Shown: one piece after another, positions 1-9,499 of the stretch
How the letters are laid out: every line of letters begins with the position of its first letter
How positions within the stretch are numbered: position 1 is the stretch's first letter
Origin: Littorina saxatilis
Lineage: Eukaryota; Mollusca; Gastropoda; Littorinimorpha; Littorinidae
Assembly: GCF_037325665.1 (NCBI RefSeq)
Contig: NC_090260.1
Span: 47,584,050 to 47,648,049, forward strand
Direction: 5' to 3'
Length of the DNA: 64,000 nucleotides
Position numbers and translations under genes: made by a program
Notes under the pieces: generated by a model
The model's input: only the letters and a program-made list of their open reading frames with translations
Database searches by the model: none
Told to the model about the DNA's origin: nothing

Positions 1-1750
1 AAGACTTACAAAATTTTTGAATTTTCTGTTACAGCACCAGCAGGTGAAAATTTCAAGACAGACAGAACAGTCAACGTGCAGATGGAGCGTACATCAGAAA
101 TACCAACATTGTCCAATGCTGACAGCAACGTTGTTTGGCTGAAACAAGAGGCACCTGAAATACCAACATCGTTCAGTGCTCACAGCGACGTTGTTTGGCT
201 GAAACAAGAGGCAGCTGAAATACCAACATCATCCAGTGCTGACAGCAACGTTGTTTGGCTGAAACAAGAGGCACCTGAAATACCAACATCGTTCAGTGCT
301 CACAGCGACGTTGTTTGGCTGAAACAAGAGGCAGCTAAAATACCAACATCATCCAGTGCTTACAGGGACGTTGTTTGGCTGAAACAAGAAGCAGCTAAAA
401 TACCAACATCATCCAGTGCTTACAGGGACGTTGTTTGGCTGAAACAAGAGGCACCTGAAATACCAACATCATCCAGTGCTCAAAGCGACGTTGTTAGACT
501 GAAACAAAAGGCAGCTGAAATACCAACATCATCCAGTGCTTACAACGACGTTGTTAGACTGAAACAAGAGGGGCAGAAACAAGGGGCAGCAGAAATCCCA
601 ATTGATTTTGGAACCATTGCAGACACAGCTTCATTTTCAGAACAAGATTGGTGTACATGTTCAAATGATATCAAGCGTGAAAAAGACGGTGTGGGGGAGG
701 GTGGAGACATGTTGACAAGAGGAAGACCACATGCCTGCCTTAAATGTACAACAACATTTGGTCAAAAGGGGGGTGTAAACAAACACATGTTAACACATAC
801 AACTGAACAGCCACATGCCTGTCCTCATTGCAAAGTGATATTTGCTCGGAAAGGGCATTTGAAGACCCACATGTTGACACATACAGGAGAAAAGCCGCAT
901 GCCTGTCCTCATTGTTCAAAGAAATTTGTTCACAAATGGCATTTAAAGACCCACATATTGACACATACAGGAGAAAAGCCACATGCCTGTCCTCATTGTT
1001 CAAAGAAATTTGCTCACAAATGGCATTTAAATACCCACATATTGACACATACAGGAGAAAAGCCACATGCCTGTCCTCATTGTTCAAAGAAATTTGCTCA
1101 GAAAGGGGATTTGAAGAATCACATGTTGACACATACAGGAGAAAAGCCACATGCCTGTCCTCATTGTACAGTAAAATTTGCATGCAAAGGGAGTTTGAAG
1201 ACTCACATGTTGACACATACAGGAGAAAAGCCACATGCCTGTCCTCATTGTTCAAAGAAATTTGCTCAGAAAGGGGAGTTGAAGAAACACATGTTGACAC
1301 ATACAGGAGAAAAGCCTCATGCCTGTCCTTGTTGTTCAAAGAAATTTGCTCGGAAAGGGTATTTGAAGACCCACATGTTGACACATACAGGAGAAAAGCC
1401 ACATGCCTGTCCGCGTTGTACGTGAAATTTGCTCTCAAAACAAATTTGACGACTCACATGTTGACACATACAGGAGAAAAGCCACACGCCTGTCCTGATT
1501 GCAAAGTGAAGTTTGCTAAAAAAGGGACTTTGAAGACCCACATGTTAACACATACAGGAGAAAAGCCACACGCCTGTCCTTATTGCAAGGTAAAGTTTGC
1601 TCTGAAAAGGCAATTGAAGACCCACATCTTAACACATACAGGCTTTTGCCTCATGCCTGTCCTCATTGTTCAAAGAAATTTGCTCACAAATGGCATTTAA
1701 AGACCCACATATTGACACATACAGGAGAAAATCCACATGCCTGTCCTCAT
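1..1750 (+). pseudogene. C2H2 zinc-finger gene, copy A, broken main exon
   Basis: This is the 5' part of a large coding exon. The window opens in the intron just before it, with an acceptor ending ttacag near 35, and the first ATG is at 82. The reading frame gives eight 20-residue repeats, then a linker, then C2H2 fingers of the type CPHCSKKF-x5-L-x2-H-x3-H joined by HTGEKP linkers; eight complete fingers precede a stop at 1423. Compared with copy B (37,860-39,814), one base is missing near 1420. A second short change near 1641 replaces agaaaa by ctttt and shifts the frame again, after which finger sequence resumes in another frame. At 1751 the exon is cut by a 4.6-kb element. By family it would be a nuclear DNA-binding regulator, but this copy cannot make the full protein. 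Whether the short eight-finger product is made is unknown. Confidence 0.85.
97..576 (+). repeat. Coding minisatellite, 8 x 60 bp (copy A)
   Basis: Eight in-frame 60-bp units encode variants of EIPTSSSADSNVVWLKQEAA. Most contain LKQE, which fits the psi-K-x-E SUMO-acceptor consensus, next to a hydrophobic VVWL patch. Copy B has ten units, so unit number has changed since the duplication. Confidence 0.9.
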
Positions 1751-2562
1751 TCACACTATTTCACTGCTGCAGCGGTTATGCTATCTCAGCGGCAGGCAGC
1801 TTGGAGCAAGCAGGCCATAAATAGCCTACCCTGCGCTGGCGGTGACCTCTTTAGTTTCGCGGGGAAATGCCAGCCGCACAAAGCCCTTACTCTGGAACTG
1901 TACAGCGTGTGGGCCAGTGTGAAAAAATACGTGTTTCTTGGTATGAAATGGACTGGTTTGCGTGACTTGAACGTTGGATTACCGTCATCTTGTGTATATT
2001 GTTACTCGGATATTCAGGCTTTGTGTATGTGCAAACTAGAGTTCCAGAAGGGATTCGGTTTGTTTGATGTTGAAGTAATACTGCTATCGAATCTACCGGC
2101 AGGTCGTTCTTTGTTGTATCAGAACGTGCGCATTGTATACCATTTTGTAACCACGCTCAATGTTTATACCAACGACCGACTGTGTTTCTGATGTTGCCGT
2201 CAGTAAGTACTTAGTCTAAACTGTGTCATAGAGTGAGAATAAGTTTTTTAGGCTGTTTTTGTGTTTGAGTTTAGAGCAGTTTTGTTTCGTTAATCCACGC
2301 GCCTAATCAGTGCATGCACCGTTTGGAACAGGCACTCGACTCTAGTGCATTTCATCTGTTCTGTTTTTTGTATTGCTTGTTTTGCGTCCCCCCCCCCCTT
2401 TTTTTTTGTGACGTGTTTATTCCTGACTTAATGTTGTGACTGTAATTGTGCTTATGTTCTTGCCTGTCTGTATCAGTGTATATGGTTTTGATTGTTTATT
2501 GTTATCAATTTCTTTCAATTTGTAGTCACTCTATTTATTGATTTAAGGTGTCTCAGTTAAGA

Positions 2563-3596
2563 ATGGCGGCAGTGCAACATACAGAAGATCTCCATATATT
2601 TAGGCTAAATGCTATGTGCAGAATTTGTGGCAGAAGATCAAAGGCAGCGAAGGACAAACATCATACCATTAGGCATTGCAAAAACTATGCATCAGGGTTG
2701 TTTCAGTTTCACGGTATTCAAGTTTCTGAAGAAGCTAATGGCACCACTTTCTCAAGTACATTGTGTGCAACATGCGCTGTTCGTCTCAGCCAACAAAAAA
2801 CCCCTAACATTCCACCTCAAGGATTCTCAAAAGCAATGCATAGTAACATTGAAAAAACAAAAGTGATGTGGACACAATACAACTCCAAAGTGGAAGTAGC
2901 TGACTGTAGTGTGTGTAAAACGTTTGCCGAACAAATGGCCGGTTGTCTTAAAAAAAAAAAAAAAAGCCAGTGAAAAAGCTGCTAGTCCGCAAAGAAAAAG
3001 CACATGTGTTGACAGTACTGCTGCCTGTACAAGCACTTCTATTGTTGAAACCTTTCAGCCACAGTGGCAGCTTCAATGGGAATCACTGCAACAAATACAT
3101 TAAAGATGAAGTGATTACTGCCGTAGCAGACAGCGTAGAAAGAAGGGCATTTATCCTGACAGATGATTATGGCGTGCACACCCTTGCAGGTCAAATCAAA
3201 GACAAACACACCCGTTTGAACAGTCTTTACTCCAGTGTGCACAGGCTTGTGTCACACACAAAACCAGTTGGGAAAGATGACCTTCCTGGCATCCAAGTAG
3301 CTATTTCTGAATACATGGAGTTCTACAGAGGTAACGTGTGCCTTGACAACGTTAATGTCATCCCAAAGCAGCACATACTTGAAGCACATTGTGTAGAGTT
3401 TATGGAAAGGTGGGGGATGGGGCTTGGTTTGATGGGTGAACAGGGCGGCGAAAAAATACATTCTGACGTCAACAATTTGAAAAGGAGAGTTTGGGGCATG
3501 AAAAACAAGGGACAGCAACTTTGCCAGTTAATGAAAGAGCAACAAATTAAGACCTCACCGATGCTGCTTGACACCCCGCCAAAAACAAAATCCTAA
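2563..3596 (+). pseudogene. RAG1 N-terminal-like protein of the transposon, frame disrupted
   Basis: From the ATG at 2563 the protein has a cysteine pattern seen in the RAG1 N-terminal region: MCRICGR near residue 15, a CATC pair near residue 75, then a W-x2-Y stretch followed by CSVC. In RAG1 the same order is CRICG, C-x2-C and C-x2-C. After a lysine-rich tract encoded by an A-run (2951-2965) the sequence continues in other frames. The downstream part (about 3103-3596) includes ERWGMGLGLMGEQGGEKIH, which resembles the RAG1/Transib C-terminal segment around SEGNESGNK. I see no clear catalytic DDE core between the two parts, as expected of N-RAG-TP-type elements. The A-run shift could be a sequencing length error; the second shift near 3095 is less easily explained that way. 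The role in transposition is inferred. Confidence 0.6.
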
Positions 3597-3766
3597 ACAA
3601 GAATGATAAAAAGTCATTGAGGCCTTTAGCATATTGACACAATAACAGCTCTAAAACATTGTTTTTTGTTGTTTGTTTTTCTTCTAAAATTGTACATATT
3701 GTTTTTTTTCTTCTTCTAACAATGTACATTCTGTTTTTGTTTTGTTTTTCTTTCTAAAAATGTACA

Positions 3767-3767
<1 letters not shown>

Positions 3768-3834
<67 letters not shown>
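3768..3834. repeat. (GT)n microsatellite
   Basis: About 33 uninterrupted GT dinucleotides inside the RAG1-N-like element, 3' of its coding region. Confidence 0.95.
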
Positions 3835-3835
<1 letters not shown>

Positions 3836-4455
3836 CATATGCGTGTGAGGGAATGTGATCCCGCGTAAAGAGTGTGTTTACACTCACATTTGAACCGTTT
3901 AGTTTGAAATTACACCCACTCTATTCCATTACAATGCACGTCATCTTTTTTTTCTTCAGCATCTCAGAGAAATAACAACCCCAACTGTTGTGCTGTGTTG
4001 TTTTGTTTCGTTTTGTCTGTTCTGTTTTGTTTGCGATAATGAAACAAACGTTAAATTGTCGTCGGATCGACGAGTTTTGTTTCCTGTGGTATATATACAA
4101 GTTTGTGAGAACAATACGAGTGAAAAACTGTGTTGAAAAACTTTCAAATCGACTTGTGTGCTGCTATTGGATTACCGTAGGAGTGGACGTCAGGTAGGCT
4201 TTTTGTTTTCTTCACATGCAGCTAACAATTTGCATGAACATGTATTGAAAGACCGTTTTTTCTTTCTTTTATATTACAGGCATTAATTACACTATTTTGA
4301 ATTATATAAACGCAAAACAAATTTCACATGCGCACCATACGCATGCCTATAATATGTTTTTAAATACGACTGTATATACTCTGTTGTTTGTATATATATT
4401 TTGTAAAGTGTTGTACATGTATATCAGTGTACTTAGGGATTACCTTTGTCTTTTT

Positions 4456-5189
4456 GACTCACATGCGAAGCAAAAGTGAGTCTATGTACTCACCCGAGTC
4501 GTCCGTCCGTCCGGAAAACTTTAACGTTGGATATTTCTTGGACACTATTCAGTCTATCAGTACCAAATTTGGCAAGATGGTGTATGATGACAAGGCCCCA
4601 AAAAACATACATAGCATCTTGACCTTGCTTCAAGGTCAAGGTCGCAGGGGCCATAAATGTTGCCTAAAAACCAGCTATTTTTCACATTTTTCCCATTTTC
4701 TCTGAAGTTTTTGAGATTCAATACCTCACCTATATATGATATATAGGGCAAAGTAAGCCCCATCTTTTGATACCAGTTTGGTTTACCTTGCTTCAAGGTC
4801 AAGGTCACAGGAGCTCTTCAAAGTTGGATTGTATACATATTTTGAAGTGACCTTGACCCTGAACTATGGAAGATAACTGTTTCAAACTTAAAAATTATGT
4901 GGGGCACATGTTATGCTTTCATCATGAGACACATTTGGTCACATATGATCAAGGTCAAGGTCACTTTGACCCTTATGAAATGTGACCAAAATAAGGTAGT
5001 GAACCACTAAAAGTGACCATATCTCATGGTAGAAAGAGCCAATAAGCACCATTGTACTTCCTATGTCTTGAATTAACAGCTTTGTGTTGCATGACCTTGG
5101 ATGACCTTGACCTTGGGTCAAGGTCACATGTATTTTGGTAGGAAAAATGTGTAAAGCATGTGAGTCGTATGGGCTTTGCCCTTCTTGTT
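4456..5189 (+). mobile_element. GACTCACATGC repeat element, copy 1 (short form)
   Basis: Begins GACTCACATGCGAAGC after a T-run, continues into a (GTCC)n-like tract, and ends GCATGTGAGTC-GTATGGGCTTTGCCC. The 11-bp GACTCACATGC near the start is inverted near the end. It carries at least six exact TCAAGGTCA motifs or complements in five clusters (near 4628, 4791, 4845, 4948 and 5090-5125). It has no coding capacity. Other copies are at 41,749, 45,511 and 59,719. The site is empty in the local duplicate near 5935. Confidence 0.85.
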
Positions 5190-5554
5190 TTCCAATATTT
5201 TGTGTTCTTTTATTGTGACACATTGATTATGATGTTTTGTTTACTGTGTTGTCTTCTGTCCTCTTATAGATTGTGCCGTGCTTTCGGATGTTGGGTTTCC
5301 TGTTTATTTAACTGTAGCATACATGTGTTTTTCAGATCTGTAAGGTGTGGTATAATTATTTACTTGAAGAGCAAACACCTTTTTTAATTCTCTCATTTAG
5401 CCTTTTTTCTGTCTTGTAAATTGTGGCATGTTTTGTTTCATACGATTGACATACATGTATTATCCGCCTATGTGTTGTCTGGGGCTAATATCATGTGGCA
5501 CTTCAAGCGGATTTGGGTGAGCGCGCGCGAGCTATTTTTTTTTCTCCTGTGGTA

Positions 5555-5990
5555 TATTATATATATATACAAGTTTGTGAGACTTGTATAGGAGGGCCGT
5601 GAGGTAAGCTTTTTTGTTTTATTCACATGCAGCTAACAATTTTCATGAACATGTATTGCCGTAAGATCTTTTTTCTTTCTTATATGTTACTGACATTATC
5701 TACACTATTTTGAATTTTATATCACACTATTTTGAATTTTATAATTATATAAACGCAAAACAAATTTTACATGCGCACCATCAATGACTTTTACAAGTAG
5801 TCCTTGGCATAATATGTATGTAAATACGATATACTCTACTGTTTGTATATATTTCGATATACTCTACTGTTTGTATATATTTCGTAAAGTGTTGTATATA
5901 TATATGTGTATGTACTTGGGGATTACCTTGGTCTTTATCTTTCATTATTTTGTGTTCTTTTATTGTGGCACATTTAGGATGTTTTGTTTA
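5555..5990 (+). repeat. Local duplicate of 4085-4455 plus 5190-5275
   Basis: AT-rich sequence with the landmarks acaagtttgtgag, cacatgcagctaacaat and gaacatgtattg occurs at 4085-4455 and again here. The downstream part (ttgtgttcttttattgtg) matches 5200-5275. The first copy is interrupted by the element at 4456-5189, and this copy shows the uninterrupted order. No coding potential is evident. Confidence 0.75.
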
Positions 5991-6339
5991 CTGTGTTGTC
6001 TTCTGCCGTCTTATATATTGTGCCGTGCTGAAAACACGCATTCTGAACAGTGCAGAAAACGTTCTCAGTTTTTTAGGCTCGGCTATCTCTCTAGAGCGCG
6101 CGAGCTACAGATCTTATCAACACAGCAGCTGCTAACATTAACAGAGCTGAGAGCTGGGCCACGCTAGCTGCAGACAAAGAAAGAGTCGTCTGTCAGGCGC
6201 CACTGTGGATACAATGCTGGGGCGGGGTAGGAGGGAAATGGGAAAGGAAAGGGTAAATAGGCGGGAGGAGAGTGGTACTGCCGGTTATTTTTAGCTGGTG
6301 CCAGCCTGGAGCAGAGAGTACCTCAAATGGAACACAGTG

Positions 6340-6485
6340 CATTGTTCAAAGAAATTTGCTCAGAAAGGGGATTTGAAGCCCCACATGTTGACACATACAG
6401 GAGAAAAGCCTCATGCCTGTCCTCATTGTTCAAAAAAATTTGCTCGGAAAGGGGATTTGAAGACCCACATGTTGACACATACAAG
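6340..6485 (+). pseudogene. Zinc-finger copy A, distal exon fragment
   Basis: The zinc-finger exon resumes after the RAG1-N-like insertion. It encodes the end of one finger (CSKKFAQKGDLKPH), a full finger PHACPHCSKKFARKGDLKTH and the linker start MLTHT. It is then interrupted by a hAT-like element at 6486. Confidence 0.85.
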
Positions 6486-7344
6486 CAGGGTTCGTACAGG
6501 TCATGGAAAACCTGGAAAGTCATGGAATTTGATTTTTAATTTTCCAGGCCTGGAAAGTCATGGAATTTCAATTCAAGTCATGGAAAGTCATGGAATTTAA
6601 CAAAAATAAGAAAGAAAAAAAAGTAACCTTTAGCACGCCAGCGGCGATTTTTGTTGCCCAGCCATTCCCCGATTTGCGTCGCCAGCACAAGGCTTGTTCG
6701 TATGACCAACTTCTCGTTCGTATTTGCATACGAGAATAACGGTATTTTTAACGGCACTTGAGCCAAAGCGAGGCTCACTTCCTTCCGTTATCTCGTCGTG
6801 TCGTCTGCGCTGCATTTGAGTCGGTTTCGTCGAAGTTTTCTGCTTTTGTTTTTGCATCGATAAAGTACTTTAGCGCTTCGACAAGCAAGACGGAGGATGA
6901 TGAGTTTGAAACTTTCTTTCGAGTTGTTTCTTGACAACAAAAAGTATGCGGAATTGGAACGAATTACAGAGGAAGATCTTCGCAATGAACTGTGTATCGC
7001 GGTGCAGAAAATGACAGTTCGTCAAGTCACAGTGACGGTTACGAAACGGAATTTACGAAAGTGCAGATGGATACAAACAGTGGCTGGTCCAGTTTAGTGA
7101 AATGACAGGACCAGCAAACATTACCGATAATCTGATTGCGTAGCAAATGCTTGACTTGCTTGTCGAAGAGACACTGCGTAGAAACTGACTCAAATTCAGG
7201 GCAAAGCAAGCCAGTGTTAAAACTGGCAGTGACAAGACGTAAAAAGTTTGCGTGTTCGGAAATGGTGGATCTAGTCATGGAAAATGTTATTGAGAATCAT
7301 GAAAAGTCATGGAATTTTGTTTCTAAAAACCAGTGGGGACCCTG
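6486..7344. mobile_element. hAT-like element in the zinc-finger exon (copy A)
   Basis: Ends are CAGGGTTCGTACAGG on the left and GGGGACCCTG on the right, typical hAT-type CAGGG termini. The flanks share TACAAG and belong to the same zinc-finger linker. Near both ends the element is rich in the motif GGAAAGTCATGGAATTT. A short reading frame at 6897-7097 shows no recognisable domain. The same element sits in copy B (39,790-41,354), so it was inserted before the duplication. Confidence 0.8.
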
Positions 7345-7405
7345 TACAAGAGAAAAGCCACATGCCAGGAAGCACCGCGAAAGCATTATTTGTCATATTT
7401 TATAG
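7345..7405 (+). other. Displaced native C-terminus of zinc-finger copy A
   Basis: Immediately right of the hAT end the sequence reads TREKPHARKHRESIICHIL and a TAG stop (7403-7405), in frame with the HTxEKPHA linker. This was probably the original end of the protein, now cut off by the insertion. The identical tail is at 41,355-41,415. Confidence 0.75.
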
Positions 7406-7717
7406 ATTTACACCATAAATATGTGTCAGTGCAGATTCAGCAGAACAAATGTTAATGTCAAAGTCCAACAAAGTATATATCTAAAATAGGTTCTTCTGTA
7501 TGGAAACTGAAGTAGACGATTGCAGTCTTTATGCAATGATTAATGACTCCAAATGAGTTACACATGGCTTGGCTTGCCTCACATTCAAGGATGACAACTC
7601 TTCCACAACCTATAACACCCAGACACAGAGTTATCTCCACAATCTGTCCAATTCATAAAGTGTTTTTCTACATGCGTGTTTAGTACTGCTGATACTGCCT
7701 TCACAAAGTATGCATCT
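7406..7717 (+). other. Former 3' UTR or flank, shared with unit B
   Basis: Non-coding sequence nearly identical to 41,416-41,740. It ends at the insertion site TGCATCT of the 6.7-kb element. Confidence 0.7.
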
Positions 7718-7737
7718 GACTAAGTGCCAAAAGGTGC
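7718..7737 (+). repeat. Left terminal inverted repeat of the 6.7-kb element
   Basis: GACTAAGTGCCAAAAGGTGC, identical to the complement of 14,440-14,459. Confidence 0.95.
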
Positions 7738-7899
7738 GCACGAAAAGCGGACAAAGGGGCTAAAAAATAAAAGTTGACAAACAAGACTGATATTGTGATT
7801 TTTGCTAAGACAACAGATGTTGGAACCCAATTATATGCACTCAAATTATTTCACAAATAACGGGAATTTCGTTCGTTATATTATTCAACATGGCACTGA

Positions 7900-9270
7900 G
7901 ACGTAGCATTCAGGTTATCTCGCACGTTTCTGAAGCTAGGGCTTTGAAACTTGGCACACTACCAAAGTATGGTGACCCCCAGATATGGTACAGATCACAT
8001 TAGACCACATTGAATTTCAAGGTCACAGCTAGGTTAAATTTTCTTTCCAAACTGGACAATTGTCGTTGTACGTCTTACATGTTTTAAAGCTAGATCAGTT
8101 AGACTTTACATACTTTACATACTTTCAGAATTTCAGAACAAAAGTGACCACCTGGTTAATCTTTCTAAAATGTCAAGGTCACAGTGGGGTCACATCTGCT
8201 TCAAAATTTGGAATAGTGTCAATTCATTCAGCGCGTTTATAGCACAAACTTTGAAAATACAGACATTTTTAGTGCATGATGACCTCTCTACGCGATTACA
8301 GTTTAGGTTGAAAAGGTCAAGGTCACAGCAGGGTTGCGTTGAGGTCAAACATAAAGATTTGTCATTGAGGATTTCTCGCATGTTTTTGAAGCTAGGGCTT
8401 TGAAACTTGGCACACTTCCAAGGTTTAATGACCCCCTTGTGTGGCGCAGGTCGCATTAAACCTCATCAAATTCAAAGATCACAGTCAGGTGTAAAGTTGC
8501 TTTCCAAATTGGAAAATGTTCGTTGTCTTACATGTTTTAAAGCTAGAAACATTACACTTTAGCCAACTTGACATACTTTTAGAATGTTGATGACATTTAA
8601 AAAGAAAGTGACCTGGTTAATCTTTGTCAATTTCAAGGTCATAGCGGGGTCAGGTTTGGTTCAAAATTTCGAATATTTTCATTTCGTCAATGCGTTTATA
8701 GCACGAGCTGTGAAAATACACACATTTCTAGAGTATGCTGTCCTTTACACTGTCTAGTCTTTATAAAGTCTTGTTGAAAACGCCAAGCATCAAGGTCACA
8801 GCGGGGTCTTGTTGAGGTCAAAAATATAAATGTGTCATTGGGGTTATCTCGCATGTTTTTGAAGCTAGGGTGTTGAAACTTGGCACACTACCAAAGTTTG
8901 ATGACCCCCAGGTATAATGCAAGTCACATCAAACCTCCTCAAATTTCAAGGCCACAGCAAGATTAAAGTTTCTTTCCAACCTGGACAATTGTCATAGTCT
9001 TGCATGTTTTAAAGCTGGATCCATTACATTTTACACACTTTCAGGATTTGATACAATCTTTTACAAAAAAGTGACCTCCTGGTTAATGTTTGTCAAATTT
9101 CACGGTCACAGCAGTGTCCCATCTGGATCAAAATTAGAAAAATTGTTAAATTCTTCCCACGCGTTTTATAGGGTATGATGTTCTCAACGCATGGTGAAAG
9201 TCTGGTTGATAAAGTCAAACGTCAAGGTCACAGCGGGATTGCGTTGAGGTCCATAGATAAATGTGTCATT
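7900..9270 (+). repeat. Left array, ~150-bp units in ~465-bp triplets
   Basis: The landmark GAAGCTAGGGCTTTGAAACT recurs at about 7931, 8390 and 8862 (spacing ~460-470), with TCAAGGTCACAG-type motifs near 8019, 8173, 8318, 8632, 8790 and 9222, about 150 bp apart within a triplet. Units are diverged, so the array is old. TCAAGGTCA matches the extended half site bound by FTZ-F1/NR5A and ERR/NR3B nuclear receptors; binding here is not shown. Confidence 0.8.
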
Positions 9271-9499
9271 TTCACTAATGCCTTCTAGTAATACCTCTGA
9301 AACGTCAAGGCTTCAAAGGTTTAATGCTGTTAGGTTTATGATAAAAGTGATGCCAATTTTCATGATACGTGAAGCTTTCAGAGGGGTCAATTTGGAGTCA
9401 CACAAACAGAGAAAATCTGTATGCGACTCACTTTTTGCCACACGGAATATAGATAAGAACCAAATTATCTGTTGTTCTAGCTTACTTGACATTAAAGAA

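Larger units (their letters stand above)
1752..6339 (+). mobile_element. RAG1-N-like (N-RAG-TP-type) DNA transposon in a zinc-finger exon
   Basis: Copy B reads uninterrupted through this point of the zinc-finger exon (near 39,530). Here 4,588 bp are inserted and flanked by CATT on both sides (1748-1751 and 6340-6343). The left end reads CACACTA. The right end is CACAGTG (6333-6339), identical to the recombination-signal heptamer; read inward it is CACTGTG. The terminal inverted match is short and imperfect. Inside are a RAG1-N-like coding region (2563-3596), a GT microsatellite, a local duplication and a nested element. About 600 bp at the left (1925-2355) and 280 bp at the right (6060-6339) match a short relative at 26,014-26,700, which also ends in ACAGTG. 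Family placement rests on the protein, not on a search. Confidence 0.65.

Noticed and set aside
740-1438. Long minus-strand and alternate-frame open frames across the zinc-finger exons
   Set aside because: They are shadows of the 84-bp finger repeat; the periodic structure keeps several frames open. Same for 38,685-39,827 on both strands.
1752-6339. Classical Transib element
   Set aside because: No DDE core was found and the duplication reads as 4 bp, not the usual 5 bp, so I call it RAG1-N-like (N-RAG-TP-type) only.
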